From the NCBI GenBank assembly GCA_030694835.1, contig JAUYUF010000026.1:1-10555 (forward strand): 10,555 nucleotides of DNA, read 5' to 3'. The DNA comes from Flavobacteriaceae bacterium (GTDB taxonomy: Bacteria; Bacteroidota; Bacteroidia; Flavobacteriales; Flavobacteriaceae). Positions 1 to 6,642 of the stretch are shown here, piece by piece (position 1 is the first letter of the stretch; every line of letters begins with the position of its first letter). A program made the translations under genes and the position numbers. The notes under the pieces are model-generated. The model saw nothing but the letters and a program-made list of their open reading frames with translations, ran no database searches and was not told where the DNA came from.

Positions 1-695
1 GTCATCAATTTTTACCCTATATCATTTTAGTTGTTGATGAATTTGCTGATTTAATTATGACTGCTGGCAAGGAAATTGAAATTCCGATTTCACGTTTAGC
101 TCAACTAGCTCGAGCTATTGGAATACATTTAATTGTTGCAACTCAACGTCCATCAGTAAATGTTATTACAGGTTTAATTAAAGCAAATTTCCCATCAAGA
201 ATAGCATTTAGAGTAACTTCTAAAATAGATTCAAGAACCATTTTAGATGGTTCAGGTGCCGATCAACTGGTTGGAAAAGGCGATATGTTATATTCTGGAG
301 GAAGCGATTTAATTCGTGTTCAATGTGCATTTATTGATACGCCTGAAGTAGAAAAAATAACGGAGTATATAGGTTCACAAAGAGCTTATTCTAATGCTTA
401 TTTATTACCAGAATATACTGGTGAGGATAGTGGCACAAGTATTGATATAGACTTAGGAGATAGAGATGAATTATTTGAAGATGCGGCTAGACTTATCGTA
501 ATTGCTCAACAAGGTTCTGCCTCTTTACTTCAAAGAAAGTTAAAATTAGGGTATAATAGAGCTGGAAGATTAATAGATCAGTTAGAAGCTGCCGGTATTG
601 TTGGACCATTTGAAGGTAGTAAAGCACGTCAGGTTTTAGTTCATAATGAAATCGCTCTTAATCAGTTATTAAACAATGAAAAAAACAATATTTAA
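1..695 (+). CDS. ftsK: DNA translocase FtsK, C-terminal part (5' end outside window)
   Basis: FtsK/SpoIIIE-type DNA pump that moves chromosome ends through the closing septum and activates dimer resolution at dif. The open frame runs in from the left edge (first whole codon at base 3), giving 230 visible residues. An ATG at 57 is internal, because conserved motor sequence lies before it. Visible residues 6-18 carry the Walker B strand (VVDEFAD, with the Asp-Glu pair at 12-13). They are followed by the conserved ATQRPSVNVITG (46-57) and SRTILDGSGADQLVGKGDM segments of the RecA-like motor. Residues about 155-213 form the winged-helix gamma domain (RKLKLGYNRAGRLIDQLE), which in E. coli reads the KOPS polarity sequences. 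The N-terminal membrane part and Walker A lie outside the window. The 3' end overlaps lolA by 20 nt, so it probably heads the lolA-lptG-ribB operon. Identity is near certain from these motifs. Confidence 0.97.
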   Translation, partial: HQFLPYIILVVDEFADLIMTAGKEIEIPISRLAQLARAIGIHLIVATQRPSVNVITGLIKANFPSRIAFRVTSKIDSRTILDGSGADQLVGKGDMLYSGGSDLIRVQCAFIDTPEVEKITEYIGSQRAYSNAYLLPEYTGEDSGTSIDIDLGDRDELFEDAARLIVIAQQGSASLLQRKLKLGYNRAGRLIDQLEAAGIVGPFEGSKARQVLVHNEIALNQLLNNEKNNI

Positions 696-1347
696 AATGA
701 GAAATGCTTTTATTTTTTTATTATTAATTACTTCACCTTTTCTTATAAATGCGCAAGGAAATTCTGCCAGAACATTATTAGATGAAGTTTCTTCTAAAAT
801 TGAATCTTATAATAATGTTTTTTTGGAGTTCAATTACAATTTAGAGAATAAAGCAGAAAAAGTAAATCAAGAAACTCGTGGTAATTTAACGCTTCAAAAA
901 AATCTGTATAACTTAAAATATTTAGGAGTTGAGCGTATTTTTGATGGTAAAAAAGTTTACACTATTGTTCATGAAGATGAAGAAGTGGTAATCAGTAAAA
1001 ATGATAAAAATGATGAAGGTTCTATTACGCCTTCTAAAATGTTTAATTTTTACAAGAATGGTTATACTATTAAAATGGACATCGTTCAAAAAAATGGAGG
1101 AAGAGAAATTCAATTTGTAAAATTAACTCCTATGGACAGCAACTCTGAAATTCGTTATATTTTAGTAGGAGTTGACACACAAACCAAACATATTTCTAAA
1201 CTTATTGAAGTTGGAAATAACGGAACACAAACAACTCTTTTGGTCACTAATTTCAAAACCAACCAACAAATCTCTAATAATTTATTTACTTTTGATCTGG
1301 CTAAATATAAAAATGAAAAAAGATATTTAATATCAGAGATCAAATAG
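676..1347 (+). CDS. lolA: Outer-membrane lipoprotein carrier protein LolA
   Basis: Periplasmic chaperone of 223 residues that takes lipoproteins released by LolCDE across the periplasm to the outer membrane. A signal peptide is clear: basic start (MKKTIFKMRN), hydrophobic core about residues 11-24, and likely cleavage after Ala26 (INA|Q), the usual flavobacterial site. The mature part has the LolA layout: a helical start (ARTLLDEVSSKIESYNNV), then beta strands with an RGNLTLQKN-like stretch and a late NLFTFDL segment near the C-terminus. The start at 676 lies inside the ftsK 3' end. A second in-frame ATG at 697 (Met8), just after the ftsK stop, would also give a working signal peptide, so the exact start is unsettled. 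The permease gene begins 3 nt downstream. LolB is generally not recognised in Bacteroidota, so how LolA unloads there is less clear than in E. coli. Confidence 0.9.
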   Translation: MKKTIFKMRNAFIFLLLITSPFLINAQGNSARTLLDEVSSKIESYNNVFLEFNYNLENKAEKVNQETRGNLTLQKNLYNLKYLGVERIFDGKKVYTIVHEDEEVVISKNDKNDEGSITPSKMFNFYKNGYTIKMDIVQKNGGREIQFVKLTPMDSNSEIRYILVGVDTQTKHISKLIEVGNNGTQTTLLVTNFKTNQQISNNLFTFDLAKYKNEKRYLISEIK

Positions 1348-1350
1348 ATT

Positions 1351-2799
1351 TTGAAAATACTTGACAAATACATTTTAAAAAGTTTTTTTACACCATTTAT
1401 AGCCACATTTTTTGTGGTTTTATTTGTTTTGGTGATGCAAGCTGTTTGGCTTCGTTTTGACGACTTAGCTGGCAAAGGTTTAAACTTTATTGTATTGATG
1501 AAATTCGTTTGGTATATCACCTTAATTTCTGTACCAACAGCAATTCCTATTGGTGTTTTACTTTCATCTATTATGGCAATTGGTGAATTAGGCGAAAATT
1601 ACGAATTCGCAGCGGCTAAATCTGCTGGAGTTTCTCTTCAAAGACTTATCAAACCTCTTGTAATATTAGTTTTCTTTATTGGAGCCTTTAATTTTTTGTT
1701 TTTAAATTATGTATTTCCAAATGCTATGTTTAAAACTAAAAACTTAATCCTTAATTTCAAAAAAACCAAACCAGCTTTGGCTTTAATTCCTGGAACTTTT
1801 AATGATGAAATTCCTGGTTACAGCATTAAATTTGATGAGAAATTTGGCGAAAATGATAATCAACTTAGAAATGTATTGATAAAAGATTTATCTGATGGAA
1901 GAGGTAATATTAAAGATATCACTGCTAAAGAAGGATTAATTACCACTGAAGAAGGAAGTAAATACATGACTTTAATTTTAACAGATGGCTTTTATTATGA
2001 AGATCATGTTAATTATAGTAATCCTTATAATGACAAAAAAAATTTACCTTTCTCAAAAGCTCATTTTGATACTTATACAGTAAATATAGATATTTCGTCT
2101 TTTAATAATGTTGATTTTGATTCTGAAAGTCTAAAAGAAGCTCATGAAATGTATAGTGCGGCACAACTTTTAGTTAAAGCAGATTCACTTAAGATAAAGT
2201 ATGATGAATATGTATTGTCTAGAGCAGATAATTTTTATCAAAGAATAGGAGCAAATAAATTACATCAACAAGATTCAACTATTATCACAAAACTTGATCC
2301 AGTTATTTTAAAAAATTTCAACTCAAAAGAGCAATTAATTGTAGTTGAAAATGCAGTTCAAAGTTCATCAAGATCTTTAGATAACCTTAAAAATGTAAGA
2401 GATACTTTTAAAAATAATCGCAAAGCATTGAATATGTTTGATATAGAATTTTTTAATCGAATTTCATTCTCATTTGCATGTTTAGTACTGTTTTTTATAG
2501 GTGCTCCTTTAGGTTCCATCATCAGAAAAGGTGGTTTTGGAGTTCCAATGGTTTTAGGAATTACTATCTTTGTTGTTTATTTTTTCATCTCAACTTTTGG
2601 AAAAAATATGGCTGAAGAAAGTTCAATTCCAGCATTTTGGGGCACTTGGTTATCTACAATAATATTACTTCCTATTGGTGTATTTTTAACAATCAGAGCG
2701 ACAAAAGATAAAGGAAGGATAGATATTGACCTAATTATAGACAAGCTTGTTAAATACTTTCATAAATTTGCAAGAAATAAAAAATCACTTAAAACATAA
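1351..2799 (+). CDS. lptG: LptF/LptG family lipopolysaccharide export permease, TTG start
   Basis: Inner-membrane permease of the YjgP/YjgQ family, which with LptB extracts LPS and passes it to LptC/A. The 482 residues show three N-terminal membrane segments (about 12-33, 48-78, 102-122), a periplasmic region (about 124-367) and three C-terminal segments (about 368-388, 397-417, 427-450), followed by a basic cytoplasmic tail. The stretch NYEFAAAKSAGVSLQRL (83-99) is the LptB-coupling region, and GAPLGSIIRKGG after segment 4 is also typical of the family. The start is TTG: the N-terminus MKILDKYILKSFF is the conserved family start, and the next in-frame Met (29) lies inside segment 1. The protein is about 100 residues longer than E. 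coli LptG, mostly through a polar, probably helical insert around 245-365. It starts 3 nt after lolA and shares one base with ribB. LptG rather than LptF is my choice from family resemblance and is not proven. Confidence 0.9.
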   Translation: MKILDKYILKSFFTPFIATFFVVLFVLVMQAVWLRFDDLAGKGLNFIVLMKFVWYITLISVPTAIPIGVLLSSIMAIGELGENYEFAAAKSAGVSLQRLIKPLVILVFFIGAFNFLFLNYVFPNAMFKTKNLILNFKKTKPALALIPGTFNDEIPGYSIKFDEKFGENDNQLRNVLIKDLSDGRGNIKDITAKEGLITTEEGSKYMTLILTDGFYYEDHVNYSNPYNDKKNLPFSKAHFDTYTVNIDISSFNNVDFDSESLKEAHEMYSAAQLLVKADSLKIKYDEYVLSRADNFYQRIGANKLHQQDSTIITKLDPVILKNFNSKEQLIVVENAVQSSSRSLDNLKNVRDTFKNNRKALNMFDIEFFNRISFSFACLVLFFIGAPLGSIIRKGGFGVPMVLGITIFVVYFFISTFGKNMAEESSIPAFWGTWLSTIILLPIGVFLTIRATKDKGRIDIDLIIDKLVKYFHKFARNKKSLKT

Positions 2800-3941
2800 T
2801 GAATACTACCCATAAAACTTTTCAACTCAATTCAATTGTAGAAGCCATTGAAGATATTAAAAATGGAAAAGTTGTTATAGTTGTTGATGATGAGGATCGC
2901 GAAAATGAAGGTGATTTTGTTGCAGCGGCTGAAAAAGCAACACCTGAAATGATTAATTTCATGGCTAAACATGGTCGCGGATTAATTTGCACACCTTTAA
3001 CCGAAAAACGTTGTGACGAATTAAAACTAGATTTAATGGTTGGTCACAATACAGATCCAATGGAAACTGCTTTTACCATTTCCGTTGATTTAAATGGCAA
3101 TGGCGTTACAACTGGAATATCAGCAAAAGATAGAGCAATTACAATTCAAGCTCTTACAGATAAAAACACAAAACCACATGATTTAAGAAGACCTGGGCAC
3201 ATTTTTCCTTTAAAAGCTAAACTAGGTGGCGTTTTGAGAAGAACTGGACATACAGAAGCCGCTATTGATTTAGCTCGTTTAGCAGGTTTAGAACCCGCAG
3301 GAGTCATTGTTGAGATAATGAATGAAGATGGAACAATGGCTAGACCTCCAGAATTATTTGAAATTGCTCAAAAATTAGATTTAAAAGTAATTTCTATTGA
3401 AGATTTAGTTTCTTATAGAATGCAACATGATTCTCTTATCAAAAAAATTGAAGATTTTGAAGTAGATACTCGTTTCGGAAAATTTCAATTAATTGCCTAT
3501 AAACAAAATACCAATAAATTGGTTCATATTGCTTTAAAAAAAGGAAATTGGGAAAAAGGCGATTCTGTTTTGGTTAGAGTAAATTCTACTTTAATTAACA
3601 ATGATATTATCGGAACATTAACTACAAATCCTGATAAAAAATTAAAAAATGTCTTCGAAAAAATTAATAAAGAAGGAAAAGGTGTGGTTGTTTTTATTAA
3701 TCAAGAAAATAACTCATTAAATCTTGAAGAACGTTTAGCAACTTTAAGAGAACAACAAAATATTGAAGAACAGATTTCAATTAGACTTCGAATGGATGAA
3801 AAAGATTATGGAATTGGAGCACAAATTATCCACGATTTAGGAATTGAAAAACTAAGAGTTTTATCTAACTCTACTCACAATAGAAAACGTGTTGGAATGA
3901 CTGGTTATAATCTTGAAATTGTAGAATATGTAAACTACTAA
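2799..3941 (+). CDS. ribB: 3,4-dihydroxy-2-butanone-4-phosphate synthase fused to a degenerate GTP cyclohydrolase II-like domain
   Basis: The N-terminal RibB domain (about 8-207) makes 3,4-dihydroxy-2-butanone 4-phosphate and formate from ribulose 5-phosphate in riboflavin synthesis. It looks intact: acidic metal-binding loop DDEDRENEGD (30-39), HGRGLICTPL (58-67), TGISAKDRA (105-113), RRPGHIFPL (130-138) and RTGHTEA (148-154). The C-terminal domain (about 218-380) resembles RibA at both ends (RFGKFQLIAY; DYGIGAQIIHDLG). Its catalytic zinc motif is lost: the usual VRVHSEC..GD is VRVNSTLINND here (259-269), no DCG follows, and the RQEGRGIGL loop is absent. It therefore should not act as GTP cyclohydrolase II, and a true ribA is expected elsewhere. 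Comparable RibB-RibX fusions are known in Proteobacteria such as Shewanella. The gene is last in the operon, with its ATG overlapping the lptG stop (TAATG), which suggests translational coupling. No FMN riboswitch can precede it directly. Confidence 0.93.
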   Translation: MNTTHKTFQLNSIVEAIEDIKNGKVVIVVDDEDRENEGDFVAAAEKATPEMINFMAKHGRGLICTPLTEKRCDELKLDLMVGHNTDPMETAFTISVDLNGNGVTTGISAKDRAITIQALTDKNTKPHDLRRPGHIFPLKAKLGGVLRRTGHTEAAIDLARLAGLEPAGVIVEIMNEDGTMARPPELFEIAQKLDLKVISIEDLVSYRMQHDSLIKKIEDFEVDTRFGKFQLIAYKQNTNKLVHIALKKGNWEKGDSVLVRVNSTLINNDIIGTLTTNPDKKLKNVFEKINKEGKGVVVFINQENNSLNLEERLATLREQQNIEEQISIRLRMDEKDYGIGAQIIHDLGIEKLRVLSNSTHNRKRVGMTGYNLEIVEYVNY

Positions 3942-3953
3942 ACTGATAAATTA

Positions 3954-3968
3954 AATAATAATAATAAT
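3954..3968. repeat. Short AAT trinucleotide repeat, five units
   Basis: Five perfect AAT units lie between the ribB stop and the palindrome and run into its left edge. In such AT-rich DNA this may be chance or slippage. On the minus strand the sequence reads as an A/T-rich tail after the hairpin. Confidence 0.7.
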
Positions 3969-3999
3969 AAAGGGCTGTAAAATTTTACAGCCCTTTATT
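3966..3999. terminator. Bidirectional intrinsic terminator between ribB (+) and pepE (-)
   Basis: This is a perfect 34-bp palindrome with its centre between bases 3982 and 3983. The core is AAAGGGCTGT paired with ACAGCCCTTT. The middle AAAATTTT would leave a small loop in RNA. T-rich sequence follows on the plus side (TTTATTTTATATT), and an A/T-rich tail follows on the minus side. It sits 24 nt after the ribB stop and directly abuts the pepE stop, where two genes converge. A shared rho-independent terminator fits best. Both U tracts are interrupted, so efficiency cannot be judged. Confidence 0.85.
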
Positions 4000-4722
4000 T
4001 TATATTAAATGAACATATTCTATTGAGCTTAAATCTGTTCCTGATTCTAATTCTGATGGAGCTTTATCTGGCAAAAACAACCTTGCTTTTAAATTTCCTT
4101 TTAAATTAATTTTATTGCCATCAACTGAAATCCAACTACCTTCTCTTAAACCCAAAACAGGAATTTTGTTAAAACAGTGATATTCCTTTATTCGGGTTTC
4201 TCTAGTTTCTCCCATATGAGTTGAGTTTAGATTGGGATCTAAATAATGTGGATTTAAATTAAAATTAAGGAATCCTAAAGTTACAAAACTAGGTGGGTAA
4301 ACAATTGGCATATCATTAGTATTCATCATGGTTATACCTGCAATGTTACTACCGGCACTTGTTCCAAAATAAGGAACTCCTGCCTCAACTACATCACGAA
4401 GCTTATCAAGAATATTTCTTTTGTATAATTCATTAACCAAAACAAAAGTATTACCACCACCAGTAAAAATACCTTTTGCTGTTTTTAAAGCTTCTATTGG
4501 ATTTTTAAATGAATGTAATCCTTCTACTTTAATATTGATTGTTGCAAAAACACTTCTCACTTTCTCTGTGTACTCGTCATGTGTTAATCCACTTGGTCTT
4601 GCAAATGGAATAAACAAAATTGAATCAACATCCTTAAAAAACACTTTTAATTCAGGTAAAATATACTCCAAATATGCTTTTCCATGAACTGTTGATGTAC
4701 TGGCAATTAATAATTTTTTCAT
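4000..4722 (-). CDS. pepE: Dipeptidase E (alpha-aspartyl dipeptidase), peptidase family S51
   Basis: Cytoplasmic serine peptidase that in Salmonella cleaves dipeptides with N-terminal aspartate. The 240 residues match the usual length, and there is no signal peptide (MKKLLIASTSTVHGKAYLEY is a Rossmann-like first strand). Family landmarks are FIPFARPSG (37-45), FTGGGNTF (86-93) and the nucleophile elbow GTSAGSN (120-126). The triad reads Ser122, His159 (NPHYLD) and Glu194 (GLREGS). These, and Asp137, sit at a constant +2 offset from the residues reported for the Salmonella enzyme (Ser120, His157, Glu192, Asp135), so the active site appears complete. It begins 4 nt after the stop of the propeller lipoprotein gene and is probably co-transcribed with it. 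It ends at the shared palindromic terminator. A role in recycling peptides or cyanophycin-like material would be guesswork. Confidence 0.93.
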   Translation of the reverse strand: MKKLLIASTSTVHGKAYLEYILPELKVFFKDVDSILFIPFARPSGLTHDEYTEKVRSVFATINIKVEGLHSFKNPIEALKTAKGIFTGGGNTFVLVNELYKRNILDKLRDVVEAGVPYFGTSAGSNIAGITMMNTNDMPIVYPPSFVTLGFLNFNLNPHYLDPNLNSTHMGETRETRIKEYHCFNKIPVLGLREGSWISVDGNKINLKGNLKARLFLPDKAPSELESGTDLSSIEYVHLI

Positions 4723-4726
4723 TTTT

Positions 4727-6049
4727 TTAATCTTTTATTATACTAGTAAATATACTCAATTTTCCGTTTTCAAAGTGTGTCCAGATAGGTCTAATTACTC
4801 CGTTATTTGAATTTATATTATTATAATCACCAAAAAATATTCCTTTTGGGATTGATGAAAATGGTTTTTCTGATATTTTTTTTGATACAAAATTTTTACC
4901 TCCATTGTACGAAACTGCTAAAGTAACAGCTGTTTGATTATCTATCAAATTACTTCTGTCGTAATAAATAATATAAATAAATCCTGTTTTTGGATCAACA
5001 CTCATCCAAGTAAAAAATTGATCTGATTTTGATTTATCAGTATTTACCTTTTTAGGTTTTGACCATGTTTTTCCTTCATTTATAGATTTTGATATAAAGA
5101 CATCAGTGTTGTTTATTCCATTTCTATGGTCTGTCCAATTAACATAAATAGTTCCTCTAAATTTACTATCGCTATGATCAACTGCAGTTACTGGCATTCC
5201 ATTACTTCTGCCGATTCCTGCTATTTCAGTAGACCAACCTCCAGGTTGATTACTAACGAAAATATCATTTTCTAACCAAGTCTTTCCCTGATCTAAACTT
5301 CTATCAAAATATATTTTATTATTGAAACTCCAAGCTACAAATATTTCTCCATTAATTCCAACACTAGGCACAGCTCCTTCTGGCGTTAAATCATCGTCTA
5401 TACAATTACCTTCAAACTGACTTAATTTAATGGGTATTGAAAATGAATTTCCTCCATCACTTGATTTTGAAAATAAAATTCTGCTTTTATCTTCTGGTTT
5501 TTTACTTCCATATTTATCAAATTCAGTCCAAGTAACATAAATTTCATTATTTAGAGGATTTACAACTGCCCATTCTTTGTCTTGTTGTTTTGGTGAATTC
5601 TTTCCTATTCCTGTTCCGGCAGACCAATTTTTTCCACCATTTTCGGATTTTTGTACAACAATTTGATTTAAAATATTAGAACTCTTCCATCCTATTTTAT
5701 CTGGATCTGAAAGATGTAAAAAATAAAAATTTCCTTGATTATCAGCCGTAATACATGGATCTCCAAAAACACCTAAATCTGAATTAAGCTTTTTAGTTTC
5801 CCAAGTTAAACCACTATCAAATGAAAAGTGAACATTGTCTAAAACAGAACCTGCAACTATATTATTTTCATTATTAGGATTGATAAAAATACTAGGTTCA
5901 CACGGGCCCAAACCTTTTCCATCAGATTCATAAATTTTAACATTTTTATAAGTACTTTTTAAAAATGAATTTTGTTTCTTGTGTACTTCAAACAAACTCG
6001 AACAACTAACAATACTTATTAATGAAATAATGACTAATATTTTTTTCAT
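4727..6049 (-). CDS. Asp-box (BNR) beta-propeller lipoprotein, sialidase-superfamily fold
   Basis: Predicted exported lipoprotein of 440 residues and unknown function. I use the ATG at 6049. The frame is open to 6079, but the in-between leader (MYFWNIKTKK) is unlike a signal peptide, whereas MKKILVIISLISIVSC is a classic type II signal with lipobox Cys16. A promoter element also lies between the two possible starts. Six Asp-box-like motifs (S-x-D/N-x-G-x-T/N-W/F) occur at about 76-83, 135-142, 196-203, 251-258, 322-329 and 380-387, as in a six-bladed propeller. Other conserved-looking stretches are GPCEPSIFINP, DKEWAVVNP (157-165), DQFFTWMSVDP (343-353) and FFGDYNN (405-411). I find no FRIP-type arginine motif of true sialidases, so sialidase activity is doubtful; a binding or structural role is equally possible. 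The pepE gene follows after 4 nt, and a divergent DUF6702-like gene starts 42 nt upstream. Confidence 0.88.
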   Translation of the reverse strand: MKKILVIISLISIVSCSSLFEVHKKQNSFLKSTYKNVKIYESDGKGLGPCEPSIFINPNNENNIVAGSVLDNVHFSFDSGLTWETKKLNSDLGVFGDPCITADNQGNFYFLHLSDPDKIGWKSSNILNQIVVQKSENGGKNWSAGTGIGKNSPKQQDKEWAVVNPLNNEIYVTWTEFDKYGSKKPEDKSRILFSKSSDGGNSFSIPIKLSQFEGNCIDDDLTPEGAVPSVGINGEIFVAWSFNNKIYFDRSLDQGKTWLENDIFVSNQPGGWSTEIAGIGRSNGMPVTAVDHSDSKFRGTIYVNWTDHRNGINNTDVFISKSINEGKTWSKPKKVNTDKSKSDQFFTWMSVDPKTGFIYIIYYDRSNLIDNQTAVTLAVSYNGGKNFVSKKISEKPFSSIPKGIFFGDYNNINSNNGVIRPIWTHFENGKLSIFTSIIKD

Positions 6050-6068
6050 TTTTTTCGTTTTTATATTC

Positions 6069-6076
6069 CAAAAATA
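6069..6076 (-). promoter_or_regulatory. Putative flavobacterial -7 promoter element for the propeller lipoprotein gene
   Basis: Read on the minus strand this is TATTTTTG, an exact match to the Bacteroidota sigma-A -7 consensus TAnnTTTG. Transcription would start near 6063 and give a leader of about 13 nt before the ATG at 6049. No clear TTG -33 element is seen at the usual distance upstream. The start point would fall downstream of the alternative ATG at 6079, which argues against that start. In AT-rich DNA a chance match is possible. Confidence 0.45.
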
Positions 6077-6091
6077 CACTTTTTATAGGTT

Positions 6092-6589
6092 ATGAATATT
6101 TATAAAATTAGCTTAATATTAATTGTTTTTTCACTTTCAGCTTTTACCACTCATAAATATTATGTGAGTTTAACACAAATTGAACATAACGAAAAAGAAA
6201 AATCTGTAGAAATTACCTTGAGAGTTTTTACAGATGATTTAGAATTATGTTTAAATAATAGATTTAATAAAACTTTTTTAATTGGAAGTAGTCAAGAATT
6301 TCCACAAACAAACACATACTTACTGGATTATTTAAATCAAAAATTAATAATTAAAATCAACGGAAAATCATATGAATATACTATGATTGGTAAAGAAATT
6401 GAAGATGATTTAACCTATATTTATTTAGAAATTAAAGGAATTAAAACATTAAAATCTGTTGATATTACTAATAATGTATTTTTTGAAATATTTGAAGATC
6501 AACAACATATCGTTAAAATAAAAACAAAAGGAATCCTTAAAAATATCATCCTTTTTAAAGATAAAAATCATCAAATAATTAATTTGTAA
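6092..6589 (+). CDS. DUF6702-like secreted protein of unknown function
   Basis: A 165-residue protein with an N-terminal export signal (hydrophobic stretch about 6-18, MNIYKISLILIVFSLSAF) followed by the motif HKYYVSLTQIEHN (21-33). There is no lipobox cysteine, so I expect a periplasmic or secreted soluble protein. The mature part alternates short beta-like strands (VEITLRVFTDDLE, KLIIKINGKSYEY, YIYLEIKGI) and ends in VKIKTKGILKNIILF. The opening HKYYVS and the FTDDLE segment recall the flavobacterial family labelled DUF6702; this is recognition from memory, not a search. No catalytic motif is visible. The M1 peptidase gene follows 53 nt downstream on the same strand, so the two may be linked in function or partly co-transcribed. 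The lipoprotein gene runs the opposite way from a shared 42-nt upstream region, in which I find no good plus-strand promoter. Confidence 0.8.
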   Translation: MNIYKISLILIVFSLSAFTTHKYYVSLTQIEHNEKEKSVEITLRVFTDDLELCLNNRFNKTFLIGSSQEFPQTNTYLLDYLNQKLIIKINGKSYEYTMIGKEIEDDLTYIYLEIKGIKTLKSVDITNNVFFEIFEDQQHIVKIKTKGILKNIILFKDKNHQIINL

Positions 6590-6615
6590 ACAATTAAATT
6601 ATTTTTCTACATTTA
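6583..6615 (+). promoter_or_regulatory. Weak candidate promoter for the M1 peptidase gene
   Basis: TTTG at 6583-6586 (overlapping the DUF6702-like stop) and TACATTTA at 6608-6615 resemble the Bacteroidota -33 (TTTG) and -7 (TAnnTTTG) elements, spaced 21 nt apart. The -7 box has one mismatch. An alternative box, TATTTTTC at 6600-6607, is just as good but has no -33 partner. Either would leave a leader of about 20-35 nt before the ATG at 6643. This is suggestive only, and read-through from the upstream gene is also possible. Confidence 0.3.
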
Positions 6616-6642
6616 ACTCGTCAAATAAAACAATCATCAACA

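Noticed and set aside
922..1113. Minus-strand open frame of 63 codons inside lolA
   Set aside because: Fully antisense to a well-supported lolA; composition is that of reverse-read AT-rich coding sequence, with no motif.
1155..1520. Minus-strand open frame of 121 codons across the lolA/permease junction
   Set aside because: Antisense to two confident genes including the conserved permease N-terminus; no recognisable domain.
2760..2830. Possible FMN riboswitch before ribB
   Set aside because: The ribB start overlaps the lptG stop, so there is no leader, and no conserved RFN-like sequence is visible.
4421..4687. Plus-strand open frame of 88 codons inside pepE
   Set aside because: Antisense to the catalytic core of pepE, whose triad is intact; no independent support.
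6050..6091. Good plus-strand promoter for the DUF6702-like gene in the divergent gap
   Set aside because: Only poor matches to TAnnTTTG (for example TACACTTT) and no paired -33 element; not strong enough to list.
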